NCBI GenBank assembly: GCA_900759665.1
Contig: CAAEWE010000081.1
Coordinates: forward strand, 1-64,000
Source: Lachnospiraceae bacterium
GTDB taxonomy: Bacteria > Bacillota > Clostridia > Lachnospirales > Lachnospiraceae
Reading direction: 5' to 3'
DNA length: 64,000 nucleotides
In this document: piece by piece, positions 9,516-17,995 of the stretch
Layout: every line of letters starts with the position of its first letter
How positions within the stretch are numbered: the first letter of the stretch is position 1
Program-made: the position numbers and the translations under genes
Notes under the pieces: model-generated
Told to the model about the DNA's origin: nothing
Database searches by the model: none
The model's input: the letters and a program-made list of their open reading frames with translations, nothing else

Positions 9516-10937
9516 ATGAGAAAAACAAAGATTATATGTACACTTGGACCGGCAACAGATTCGGATGAGGTGATCGAGCAGCTTATCAACGAAGGGATGA
9601 ATGTTGCCCGTTTCAATTTCTCTCATGGTTCCCATGAGGAGCATAAACAGAGAATGGACCGGTTAAAGAGAATACGAAAAAAATGTGATAAGCCGGTAGC
9701 GATCCTTCTTGATACAAAGGGACCGGAGGTTCGTCTGGACACCTTTAAGGATGGAAAGACCTTGTTAAAGCGGGGACAGAAGTTTACCCTTGTCTGTGGA
9801 GAAAAGGTTGAGGGGGATAATGATCATGTGGGAGTGACATACGATCATCTCTGTGAGGATGTGTCGGTGGGATCGCCGGTACTGATCGATGACGGTCTGG
9901 TGGAATTAGAGGTTGTAGCGATCGTCAGAAACACCATTCAATGTGTGGTTAAAAATGAGGGCGTCGTATCAGACCACAAGGGCGTGAACCTGCCGGGAGG
10001 TCATGTAAATCTGCCTTATCTCAGCGAGAAGGATCGTTCTGATATTTTATTCGGTATCAAGAATGATGTTGATTTTATTGCGGCATCCTTTGTGCGGACG
10101 GCTTTTGATGTGAAGCTGATCCGTAATCTGCTGGATGCCAATGGTGGCTCTGCCATCAATATTATTGCAAAGATCGAGAATGCAGAGGGAGTTGCCAATA
10201 TAGACGAGATCATCCGGGAATCCGATGCTATTATGATCGCCCGTGGAGACATGGGAGTGGAGCTTCCGGAGGAAGAAGTGCCAATTGTCCAGAAGATGAT
10301 CATTAACAAGGTCTATGAGGCAGGCAAGCAGGTGATCATTGCGACTCAGATGTTAGATTCCATGATGAAAAATCCTCGTGCAACCAGAGCGGAGACGGCG
10401 GATGTGGCCAACGCCGTTTATGACGGTACCAGTGCGATCATGCTTTCCGGAGAGACGGCAGCAGGCAAGTTCCCGGTAGAGGCGTTAAAGACCATGGTGC
10501 GTATTGCAAGCCGTACGGAGCAGGATGTGGATTATCAGAAACGTTTTTACAGCAGAGCCAGACAGGCAAATCCGGATGTGACGGATGCCATTTGTCATGC
10601 AACCTGTACCACGGCCTATGACTTAAATGCCAGCGCAATCGTGACAGTAACAAAGTCCGGCCGTTCTGCGAGAATGATCTCCCGATATCGTCCGGCATGT
10701 GATATCATTGCGGGCAGTACATCCAAAAAGGTGTGCCGCCAGCTTAATATGTCATGGGGGGTTTCGCCATTCCCGGTGGAGGAGAAAAATGATGTCTTTG
10801 AATTGTTTGACCATGCCATTGAGGTGGCAAAGGCACATGGTGTTATCAAAAGCGGAGATACTGCGGTTATTACCTCCGGTGTACCGGTGGGAGTTTCCGG
10901 AACTACCAATATGATCAAGGTGGAAACGGTGCGGTAA
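9516..10937 (+). CDS. pyk: Pyruvate kinase
   Basis: A 473-residue enzyme that converts phosphoenolpyruvate and ADP to pyruvate and ATP, the last step of glycolysis. It starts at an ATG behind GGAGAAAGGAAT. Visible family motifs are NFSHGSHEEH near the N terminus, DTKGPEVR, the catalytic IIAKIENAEG, the metal-binding IMIARGDMGVE and the MLSGETAAGK loop, followed by the C-terminal allosteric domain. It ends without the extra PEP-utiliser domain found in Bacillus enzymes. It is a single-gene unit with its own promoter and a strong terminator. Confidence 0.97.
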   Translation: MRKTKIICTLGPATDSDEVIEQLINEGMNVARFNFSHGSHEEHKQRMDRLKRIRKKCDKPVAILLDTKGPEVRLDTFKDGKTLLKRGQKFTLVCGEKVEGDNDHVGVTYDHLCEDVSVGSPVLIDDGLVELEVVAIVRNTIQCVVKNEGVVSDHKGVNLPGGHVNLPYLSEKDRSDILFGIKNDVDFIAASFVRTAFDVKLIRNLLDANGGSAINIIAKIENAEGVANIDEIIRESDAIMIARGDMGVELPEEEVPIVQKMIINKVYEAGKQVIIATQMLDSMMKNPRATRAETADVANAVYDGTSAIMLSGETAAGKFPVEALKTMVRIASRTEQDVDYQKRFYSRARQANPDVTDAICHATCTTAYDLNASAIVTVTKSGRSARMISRYRPACDIIAGSTSKKVCRQLNMSWGVSPFPVEEKNDVFELFDHAIEVAKAHGVIKSGDTAVITSGVPVGVSGTTNMIKVETVR

Positions 10938-10973
10938 TCTATATGAAATGGAGAGATAAAACCACATTAACAT

Positions 10974-11026
10974 AAAACAGGCAGGATCATTTTAAGAGAT
11001 TTTCTTAAAGTGATCCTGCCTGTTTT
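10974..11026 (+). terminator. Terminator after pyk
   Basis: A long inverted repeat (AAAACAGGCAGGATCA and its complement, extended by TTTAAGA/TCTTAAA) ends in TGTTTTG. Its A/T flanks would let it work in both directions. Confidence 0.9.
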
Positions 11027-11055
11027 GTTCTTAAAAGCTGTTGCTAATTTAATTA

Positions 11056-11120
11056 ACTCAAACTTCCCACACCAGAAACAGTTTGGGGGTATTATAGTCC
11101 TTGGTGTGGGAAGCTTGAGT
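11056..11120. repeat. Dispersed hairpin repeat, second copy
   Basis: ACTCAAACTTCCCACACC (11056-11073) is mirrored by GGTGTGGGAAGCTTGAGT (11103-11120) with one mismatch, giving an 18-base stem around a 29-base loop. Loop and right arm match bases 148-195 at the window start. It lies between the pyk terminator and the convergent TSCPD gene. Confidence 0.7.
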
Positions 11121-11162
11121 CATTAACAAATATTGCTAATCTAAGCAAAAGTCTTAAGCCGT

Positions 11163-11420
11163 CTAATTCTGTTCCGCCTCATATGCCTCACGGACGGCCT
11201 TTGCCAGCTGATCGCCACAGGAGGTAGATTTGAAACCGCATTTAATGCCCTTGACCTTTGACTCGATCCAGTCCACGGTCTGTCCGTCTACCAGACGGGA
11301 TACCGCCTGGAGATTACCATTGCATCCTCCGGTAAAGGATACATTGCTTATGACATCACCGTTGATATCAAAGTGAATTTCAGAGGAACAGGTTCCACTT
11401 GTTTTGTAAACGTAGTTCAT
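11163..11420 (-). CDS. TSCPD domain protein (TIGR03905 type)
   Basis: An 85-residue single-domain protein carrying the STSCGDQLA stretch that names the TSCPD family, which also occurs at the C terminus of class II ribonucleotide reductases. Conserved Cys residues lie near positions 11, 33, 62 and 69, suggesting metal or redox chemistry. The stand-alone form is common in Clostridia and its biochemical role is unknown. It starts behind AAAGGAG and lies just downstream of the sirtuin gene on the same strand, 60 bases away, so the two may be co-transcribed. Confidence 0.85.
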   Translation of the reverse strand: MNYVYKTSGTCSSEIHFDINGDVISNVSFTGGCNGNLQAVSRLVDGQTVDWIESKVKGIKCGFKSTSCGDQLAKAVREAYEAEQN

Positions 11421-11480
11421 TGTAAAATCTCCTTTATCTTGATGGGACAGGGGATGATGTTGCAGGAACCCCGTCTCATG

Positions 11481-12227
11481 TTATTGTGATCGTAGTGATG
11501 ATACCGCTTTTTCCATTACTTTGTCAATAGAATCATTAATAACCAGATCCGCCCTTTCGTCAGCAGGGGTAGAGGTCTTATTGATCAGTACCAGATGCTT
11601 CCCATGGAAATAATCGATCAGACCGGCAGCGGGATATACCACCAGAGAGGTGCCTCCGATGATCAGGGTGTCGGCAGCCTGGATCGCCTGGATGGACTTG
11701 GTGATCACCGTGTCGTCAAGTCCTTCCTCGTAAAGCACCACATCCGGCTTGATCATGGCGTGGCACTTCGGGCAGAGAGGCACTCCCTCGGACCGTAAAA
11801 TGAAATCGGCATCATAAAACGTGTGGCACCGGGTGCAGTAGTTGCGTAAGACCGAGCCGTGAAGCTCGTAAACCACCTTGCTGCCGGCGGCCTGATGAAG
11901 TCCGTCGATATTCTGGGTGACGATGGCTTTTAACCTGCCCATTTCTTCTAATTGTGCCAGTGCCCTGTGGCAGGCGTTTGGTTTGGCATCCGGATAGACC
12001 AGATTCTTTTTATAAAAGGCAAAAAATTCCTCCGGATAACGTACAAAAAAGGTATGGGATACCAGCTGCTCCGGGGTGAAATTCTGTCCGAGTTTCTGGC
12101 TGTAGAGTCCGTTGGAGCTGCGGAAATCCGGGATGTTTGATGCGGTGGAAACGCCGGCACCGCCGAAGAAAACGATGTTATCGCTTTCCTGTAAAATATC
12201 TGTAAGCTGTGAGATCTTTTCGTTCAT
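11481..12227 (-). CDS. NAD-dependent protein deacylase, Sir2 family
   Basis: A 248-residue sirtuin that removes acyl groups from lysines using NAD. Motifs are GGAGVSTASNIPDFRS, the catalytic TQNIDGLHQAAG with ELHGS, a Cys4 zinc site (CTRC and CPKC), and IIGGTSLVVYPA. The ATG at 12227 fits the AGGAG 8 bases upstream; the TTG at 12233 would be too close. The likely role is general control of metabolic enzyme acylation. It is divergent from the T-box-thrS unit. Confidence 0.95.
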   Translation of the reverse strand: MNEKISQLTDILQESDNIVFFGGAGVSTASNIPDFRSSNGLYSQKLGQNFTPEQLVSHTFFVRYPEEFFAFYKKNLVYPDAKPNACHRALAQLEEMGRLKAIVTQNIDGLHQAAGSKVVYELHGSVLRNYCTRCHTFYDADFILRSEGVPLCPKCHAMIKPDVVLYEEGLDDTVITKSIQAIQAADTLIIGGTSLVVYPAAGLIDYFHGKHLVLINKTSTPADERADLVINDSIDKVMEKAVSSLRSQ

Positions 12228-12324
12228 CAGCAAGTCTCCTTTCTGTTTTTAAGTGTAGCATATTTAAAAGGAAAATAAAACGGTTGCATTTTTTGAAAAT
12301 TGTGATATTCTTATAAAAGATAAA

Positions 12325-12632
12325 ACGTTGAAGAGACGAGTACATGGCGTGCGTGATTCCAGAGAGAGGCAGACCGGGTTCATCGGTTGCTGTGACTGCC
12401 TTATTCACAAAGCGATGGAAGACCAGCTCTGAGTGGCTTTAATACAGCCCGGCCGACACCGTTACCGTCACAATGAAGGTGAGATCAGAGATGATTAAGC
12501 TGCATGCTCCGGTGATATGACCGGATCCGCCAGGATAAAGGTGTATGTCATTATGATCCCACGAACGAGGGTGGAACCGCGTATGAATTTACGCCCCTTC
12601 TGACATGGTATGTCAGAGGGGGCTTTTTTGTT
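12325..12632 (+). promoter_or_regulatory. T-box leader controlling thrS
   Basis: This fills most of the 519 bases between the sirtuin gene and thrS. It has the T-box core GGGTGGAACCGCG at 12569-12581 followed by a terminator hairpin with a T run (12593-12632). Stem I appears to start near 12330 and contains an AGAGAG motif. ACC triplets at 12458 and 12464 on its 3' side are candidate threonine specifiers. Uncharged tRNA-Thr would bind and prevent termination. A probable promoter, TTGCAT-16-TATTCT, lies just upstream. Confidence 0.9.
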
Positions 12633-12746
12633 TGCATTTTACCAGGAAACGTCAGGTCTTCTTCTGACAAAGGATTCAATGACGGATCTTTGGCGGGCGC
12701 TGCGCCGGGATTCGTAAAAGGCGGCAGCGCAGAAAAGAGGGAAATC

Positions 12747-14735
12747 ATGAAAGTAACATTAAAAGATGGCTCCTTTAAGGAGTATGACCAGCCAATGTCC
12801 ATCTACGATATCGCTCTTGATATCAGTGAGGGACTGGCACGTGTAGCATGTGTGGGAGAGCTTGATGGTGAGGTCAAGGACCTTCGTACTATTGTAGACA
12901 AGGATTGTACCTTAAATATTCTGACCTTTGATTCCGATGCGGGTAAAAAGGCATACCGTCATACCTGTGCCCATGTACTGGCGCAGGCGGTGAAGAATCT
13001 TTATCCGGATGCGAAGCTGACCATTGGACCTGCCATTGACAATGGATATTACTATGACTTCGATATGCCAAGTCTGGACCGTGATGCACTGGATGCGATC
13101 GAGAAAGAAATGAAGAAGATCATCAAAAAGGGAGACCGTCTGGAGCGTTATACTCTGTCAAAGGATGAGGCGATCAAGCTTATGACAGAGAGAGACGAGC
13201 CATATAAGGTAGAGATGATCGAGGAGCATCCGGATACCGATGAGCTGAACTTTTATCAGCAGGGCGATTTCATTGAGTTCTGTGCAGGACCACATCTGAT
13301 GAGCACCAGGCCGATCAAGGCATTTAAGCTGACATCTTCTTCCGGAGCATACTGGAGAGGAGACGAGCACAATAAGATGCTCACCAGAATTTACGGTACC
13401 GCTTATACGAAGAAAGCCGATCTGGAGGAGTATCTGGAGTATCTGGCGGACATTAAGAACCGTGACCACAATAAGCTTGGCCGTGATATGGACTTGTTTA
13501 CAACTGTTGACGTGATTGGTCAGGGACTTCCTCTGTTTATGCCAAAGGGAACCAAGATGATCCAGAAGCTGCAGCGCTGGATCGAGGATCTGGAGGATAA
13601 CGAGTGGGGCTATGTCCGTACCCGCACTCCTCTAATGGCAAAATCCGATCTTTATAAGATCTCTGATCACTGGGGTCATTACAAAGAGGGAATGTTTATT
13701 CTGGGAGAGGATGATGAGGACGAGAATGGAAACAGCGTTTCCGGCCGCGATATCTTTGCTCTTCGTCCAATGACCTGTCCGTTCCAGTATTATGTATATA
13801 AGGCACGTCAGAAATCATACCGGGATCTTCCATATCGTATGGGTGAGACATCGACGCTGTTCCGTAACGAGGATTCCGGAGAGATGCATGGTCTGACCCG
13901 TGTTCGTCAGTTTACGATCTCTGAGGGACATCTGGTATGTACACCGGAGCAGATCGCTGATGAGTTTAAGAACTGTGTCCGCCTGGCAAAATATTGTCTG
14001 GAGACACTGGGACTGGAAGAGGACGTTACCTATCGTATGTCCAAGTGGGATCCGGAGCATCCGGACAAGTATCTTGGTGATGCTGAGGAATGGGATCGTG
14101 TAGAAGGTGCGATGCGTGAGATTCTGGATGATATCGGTATGAAATATACAGAGGAGGCAGGAGAGGCTGCATTCTATGGTCCAAAGCTTGATATTCAGGC
14201 AAAGAACGTGTACGGAAAAGAGGACACCATGATCACGATCCAGCTGGATATGTTCCTGGCCGAGCGTTTTGATATGTATTATATTGATCAGAACGGTGAC
14301 AAGAAGCGTCCTTATATTATCCACAGAACCTCTCTTGGATGCTACGAGCGTACTCTTGCATGGCTGATCGAGAAATATGCAGGCAAGTTCCCGACATGGC
14401 TTTGTCCGGAGCAGGTTCGTGTACTTCCAATCTCTGACAAGTATATGGACTATGCCCAGAGCGTACTGGCAGAACTGAAAAAGAATGGTATCGATGCTAC
14501 CGTGGACGGACGTTCTGAGAAGATCGGTTACAAGATCCGTGAGGCACGTATGGATAAGCTTCCTTATATGCTGGTTGTGGGAGGCAAGGAGGAAGAAGCA
14601 GGTCTTGTTTCCGTCCGCAGCCGTTTTGCCGGAGATGAGGGGCAGAAGCCACTGGCAGACTTTATCAATGATATCTGTCAGGAGATCCGTACCAAGGAAA
14701 TCCGCAAGGAGCTTCCAGAGGATGAGAAGAAATAA
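12747..14735 (+). CDS. thrS: Threonyl-tRNA synthetase
   Basis: A 662-residue cytoplasmic enzyme that charges tRNA-Thr. Domains in order are TGS (1-60), the editing domain with HTCAHVLAQAV (HxxxH) near residue 72 and its CxxxH partner in EFCAGPH, the class II catalytic core with RPMTCPFQ and the motif 2 region RMGETSTLFRNE, and the anticodon-binding domain from about 540. The ATG at 12747 follows AAAGAGGGAAATC; an in-frame upstream ATG at 12690 lacks a site. It is controlled by the T-box leader. Confidence 0.97.
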   Translation: MKVTLKDGSFKEYDQPMSIYDIALDISEGLARVACVGELDGEVKDLRTIVDKDCTLNILTFDSDAGKKAYRHTCAHVLAQAVKNLYPDAKLTIGPAIDNGYYYDFDMPSLDRDALDAIEKEMKKIIKKGDRLERYTLSKDEAIKLMTERDEPYKVEMIEEHPDTDELNFYQQGDFIEFCAGPHLMSTRPIKAFKLTSSSGAYWRGDEHNKMLTRIYGTAYTKKADLEEYLEYLADIKNRDHNKLGRDMDLFTTVDVIGQGLPLFMPKGTKMIQKLQRWIEDLEDNEWGYVRTRTPLMAKSDLYKISDHWGHYKEGMFILGEDDEDENGNSVSGRDIFALRPMTCPFQYYVYKARQKSYRDLPYRMGETSTLFRNEDSGEMHGLTRVRQFTISEGHLVCTPEQIADEFKNCVRLAKYCLETLGLEEDVTYRMSKWDPEHPDKYLGDAEEWDRVEGAMREILDDIGMKYTEEAGEAAFYGPKLDIQAKNVYGKEDTMITIQLDMFLAERFDMYYIDQNGDKKRPYIIHRTSLGCYERTLAWLIEKYAGKFPTWLCPEQVRVLPISDKYMDYAQSVLAELKKNGIDATVDGRSEKIGYKIREARMDKLPYMLVVGGKEEEAGLVSVRSRFAGDEGQKPLADFINDICQEIRTKEIRKELPEDEKK

Positions 14736-14824
14736 GAATGGAAGAATTGCGTTATTAGTATGCGGTTAAGTATCAGTTGAGGGAAAAATATCTTTTGACC
14801 CTTGCATCATAGTATGATTAAAAA

Positions 14825-14866
14825 CGGATATTTTCATGTTGATCGTGAAAATATCCGCTTTTTTTT
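14825..14866 (+). terminator. Terminator after thrS
   Basis: CGGATATTTTCA and its exact complement around a 9-base loop, followed by eight T residues. Confidence 0.9.
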
Positions 14867-14977
14867 GAATAACCGTGAGCTGTGTACTCCGAAACGTCAA
14901 AAACGACGTGAAAATGTAATAAAAAAATGCAAATTTCAAATTTCAAATTTTATGACATTATTTTGCCGGGGTATCGT

Positions 14978-15006
14978 TTGCGTAAACATTAGATACGATG
15001 TATAAT
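14978..15006 (+). promoter_or_regulatory. Promoter of the kinase/FHA operon
   Basis: TTGCGT, exactly 17 bases, then a perfect TATAAT at 15001-15006, about 62 bases before the start codon. Confidence 0.75.
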
Positions 15007-15067
15007 CGAGAAATGTAATGGGAGGAGTTCTGAAGAACGAAACGATAAGCGGCAGGAGGAAAGATGG

Positions 15068-16561
15068 ATGAATGATGAAGAGAAGAAAAATGGAGTGGAT
15101 CAAAACCATTGTCTTGCTTCCGGCTGCAGGCTTCATGGAAGATATGTGACAGAACGCGTACTGGGCGAGGGTGGTTTTGGAATTACCTATGAGGGATGGG
15201 ATGAAAGTCTGAATATTCAGATTGCGATCAAGGAATATTTTCCGGTAGGAAAAGTGTATCGTCAGCGGGAGACCAATGAAGTAATCGCATTTAACCGGGA
15301 ATGTGCCATAGATTTTAAGCATGGATTAGACCGTTATGTGCTGGAAGCAGATATTTTGTCAAAGTTCTATCAGGAAGAAGGTATTGTATCTGTCAGAGAT
15401 TTTTTTCAGGAGAACAATACGGCATATATTATTATGGAGTATCTGGATGGGATCACCCTTCGAAAATTTGTGCAGACCAACGGGCGGCTTTCCATGGATG
15501 ATGTGAGAGGAATTGTTCATCCTATTGTTAAGGCAATGGGAATGGTGCATCGGGAAGGAATCCTGCATCGGGATATCAGCCCGGACAATATTATGATCAC
15601 CCTGGATGACAAGGTGAAACTGATTGATTTTGGGTCAGCCAGAGATTTCTGTTATGAACCGGAGAAAACAGCGACGGTTATTTTGAGACAGGGCTTTGCT
15701 CCGATCGAGCAGTATCAGGCACATGGAGAGCAGGGAACCTGGACTGATGTTTATGCCCTGTGCGGAACCATCTATTATCTGTTGACGGCTCAGGAGCCGC
15801 CGGATACTATGGAACGGATCATTGTAGATCGTCTGAAGCCACTTTCGGATTATGGTGTTATGCTTCCGAGATGGCAGGAACAAGCAGTTATGAATGGGCT
15901 GGGAATCTACCGGGAGAACCGTTACAAGACGATGGAAGAAATGTGGCATCAGATTTTTGAACCGAGCCGTAATCTGAAATGGTATCTTCAGGTATTATAT
16001 AAGCCTCATGAGCGCATGTGGAAACGGGCGGCAGCACTTTTTATGACAATAATGACGACCGGGGCGGTGGGAGGCGGTATACTTTATGGAATGTCCGGGG
16101 GAGAAGGTAATGGAGAGGCGGGTGCCTCAAAGCTTAGAACGGATCTGCAGGTTGTTTCAACAGTCATTCCGGAGTATGTTTCACGAGAAGGAACCGAAAG
16201 GGTCACAATACCAAAGGTGGAACACATGTCTTTGGCAAAGGCCAAAAAGATATTGAAGAAGCGGAAACTGAGCTGGAAAGTGAAGCGTCATTATCACAAT
16301 AAGATCCCGGAAGGAAATGTGATCCGGCAGGGACAAAAGCTTCAAAAGGATTCCGATGGAAATGATTATATAAAATTGACGGTCAGCAAAGGGAAAAAGC
16401 CGGTCACGCCGACAAAGCAGCCTCCGAGACAAACCATAGAACCGTTACCGGTATCACAAAACAAAGTGACAGCGGCACCAAAAACGTCCGGGAAAAATAA
16501 CCGGAAGGATCATTTTCGGGTCGATTCCGGGGAATCAGAAGAATTTATACCGGAACAGTAA
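15068..16561 (+). CDS. Membrane Ser/Thr protein kinase with PASTA-like domain
   Basis: A 497-residue eukaryotic-type kinase. The cytoplasmic catalytic domain (about 20-300) shows LGEGGFG, AIKEY, HRDISPDN and DFGSA. A transmembrane helix lies near 318-340, followed by one PASTA-like module (about 375-445, ...PKVEHMSLAKAKKILK) and a Pro/Thr/Lys-rich tail. PASTA kinases sense muropeptides or wall state, but with only one module ligand binding is uncertain. The ATG at 15068 follows AGGAGG by seven bases. It heads an operon with two FHA proteins, which are natural readers of its phosphothreonine marks. No PP2C phosphatase gene lies beside it. Confidence 0.9.
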   Translation: MNDEEKKNGVDQNHCLASGCRLHGRYVTERVLGEGGFGITYEGWDESLNIQIAIKEYFPVGKVYRQRETNEVIAFNRECAIDFKHGLDRYVLEADILSKFYQEEGIVSVRDFFQENNTAYIIMEYLDGITLRKFVQTNGRLSMDDVRGIVHPIVKAMGMVHREGILHRDISPDNIMITLDDKVKLIDFGSARDFCYEPEKTATVILRQGFAPIEQYQAHGEQGTWTDVYALCGTIYYLLTAQEPPDTMERIIVDRLKPLSDYGVMLPRWQEQAVMNGLGIYRENRYKTMEEMWHQIFEPSRNLKWYLQVLYKPHERMWKRAAALFMTIMTTGAVGGGILYGMSGGEGNGEAGASKLRTDLQVVSTVIPEYVSREGTERVTIPKVEHMSLAKAKKILKKRKLSWKVKRHYHNKIPEGNVIRQGQKLQKDSDGNDYIKLTVSKGKKPVTPTKQPPRQTIEPLPVSQNKVTAAPKTSGKNNRKDHFRVDSGESEEFIPEQ

Positions 16562-16614
16562 TGATAACAGGAGCAGCAGTCTGAAAAACAGGATGAATGG
16601 AAGTGGGGATTAAC

Positions 16615-17313
16615 ATGTTTGAGGCAGATCATGGCATATTAAGGGTGATGTGTAAACGGGATATGATCGATATTCCGATTGAGAGCATCTATTATATTGA
16701 AAGTGACGGACGTAAATTAAATATTCATCGTTCCGATGAAATATGCATTACGATATATGGCAAATTAAATGATATGGAGCAGGTGTTGGAAAAGGCATGG
16801 CAGAAACAGGATGAGCATCGAAACAGGTTTCTGCGGTGCCACCAGAGTTATCTGGTGGGAGAACGGCATATTCAGGGAGTGTATCCGGGATATCTGCTGG
16901 TACAGGGCAAGAAGATTTCAATCACCCGTAAATATGCTTTAAACGTGTCTCAGCGTCAGGAAAATATTGTGAATGAGATTAAAATGGCACATAATGAGGA
17001 CAGCATCGGGATTATTAAGGGAGTCAACGGAAAATATCAGGGGGCAGTGATCACAATCTATCCCAACAAAAAAATATGGATCGGGAGAAATCCGGAGCAG
17101 TCGGATATTGTGGTGCAAAGCGATGATGTCAGCAGAAAGCATTGCTCTGTGACATATCTGGGACAGAATCAGGGGTATCTTGTGGAGGACTGTTCTCAAA
17201 ATGGTACATTTGTACTGGGAGGACCGCGTCTGCGGCCGGATGAAGAGAATAAAGTTCCGGAGGGTGTGCCGATCTATCTGGGCTCTCAAAAAAATATATT
17301 TCAATTAATGTAG
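16615..17313 (+). CDS. LytTR DNA-binding / FHA domain fusion protein
   Basis: A 232-residue protein combining an N-terminal LytTR DNA-binding domain (about 1-105, with IYYIESDGRKLNIH and FLRCHQSYLV) and a C-terminal FHA domain (about 130-225, with IGRNPEQSDIVV, SRKHC and DCSQNGTFV). FHA domains bind phosphothreonine, so the adjacent kinase may control this transcription factor by phosphorylation. LytTR usually follows a receiver domain, so this order is unusual. The ATG at 16615 has a GGGG six bases upstream; an in-frame ATG at 16597 is possible and adds six residues. Confidence 0.8.
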   Translation: MFEADHGILRVMCKRDMIDIPIESIYYIESDGRKLNIHRSDEICITIYGKLNDMEQVLEKAWQKQDEHRNRFLRCHQSYLVGERHIQGVYPGYLLVQGKKISITRKYALNVSQRQENIVNEIKMAHNEDSIGIIKGVNGKYQGAVITIYPNKKIWIGRNPEQSDIVVQSDDVSRKHCSVTYLGQNQGYLVEDCSQNGTFVLGGPRLRPDEENKVPEGVPIYLGSQKNIFQLM

Positions 17314-17330
17314 AGAGGTGAGATTTCAAT

Positions 17331-17831
17331 ATGTTATTAAAAGCATGTGGAAATGGTCATTTTTATGACGGAGCAAAGTTTTTGGAATGTCCGCATTGTG
17401 CGGGAGGACTGACCAGAGAAAACTTTCAGGATGAGGAGATGAACCGCAAAAAAACAAGAGAACTGGATAAAACGAAGCGGCGAAAAGGTTCGAGACAGTA
17501 TACGGCAGGATGGCTGGTGTGTACCAGCGGGGCTGTCTGCGGTCATACATATCCCTTTTATGATGGGGAAAATATTGTGGGGATTGGGAGATCGCTGGAT
17601 ATTTCCTTTATTCCGGATGCGGTGGGAGAGGAAGAAAGGTATTTTACGCTGATCTGTCATTCCGCAAAGGATATGTATCAGATCGTTGTTCCGGAAAAAG
17701 GTCAGCCGGTCCGTCTGGATGGAGAATTGCTACCTGCGGGAAAACACCGTCTGCAGGTGGAACAGGTGATTCAGACAGGGGATCTTTCTTTCCTGATGGT
17801 GGCATTTGATGTCAAAAAATACAAGAAATAA
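17331..17831 (+). CDS. Zinc-ribbon / divergent FHA-like protein
   Basis: A 166-residue cytoplasmic protein. Residues 6-23 hold a Cys/His cluster (ACGNGHFYDGAKFLECPHC) typical of a short zinc ribbon. A basic linker follows (about 35-60), then a beta-rich domain (70-160) with IVGIGRSLDISF resembling an FHA fold. It lies 17 bases after the LytTR-FHA gene behind AGAGGTGAG, and a terminator follows. It is probably a phosphopeptide-binding partner in the same pathway. The function is inferred from domain type and position. Confidence 0.65.
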   Translation: MLLKACGNGHFYDGAKFLECPHCAGGLTRENFQDEEMNRKKTRELDKTKRRKGSRQYTAGWLVCTSGAVCGHTYPFYDGENIVGIGRSLDISFIPDAVGEEERYFTLICHSAKDMYQIVVPEKGQPVRLDGELLPAGKHRLQVEQVIQTGDLSFLMVAFDVKKYKK

Positions 17832-17857
17832 ACAATAAAATGGCAAAAAATGGAAAA

Positions 17858-17917
17858 GATGTGTAAATTTGACATTACACATCTTTTTTTGACGTTTCGT
17901 AATCTGAAAAAACAATA
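17858..17917 (+). promoter_or_regulatory. Compound terminator-promoter module, copy 1
   Basis: The hairpin GATGTGTAA / TTACACATC with seven T residues (17858-17890) ends the kinase operon. Its last T residues begin a -35 box TTGACG (17889-17894), followed by 17 bases and ACAATA (17912-17917), which would drive the M14 peptidase gene. The module recurs at 20660-20719. Confidence 0.8.
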
Positions 17918-17995
17918 AGGTGATAACATGGTAATGACTCAGAAAAAGGAGTGAAGAAAGAGCGGTAGTTAAAAAGAAAGGGACAGGGTAATAGT

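Larger units (their letters stand above)
14736..15067. other. Intergenic region between thrS and the kinase operon
   Basis: Three things are visible: a dispersed motif around TTTTGACCCTTGCATCAT (14783-14818) shared with 53710-53745, the thrS terminator (14825-14866), and an AT-rich tandem repeat of AAATTTCA (about 14932-14952) upstream of the kinase promoter. No gene is seen. Confidence 0.6.

Noticed and set aside
12320..12480. tRNA-like fold in the region before thrS
   Set aside because: The downstream GGGTGGAACCGCG and terminator show that this is T-box stem I-III, not a tRNA gene; no cloverleaf with CCA-proximal stem is formed.
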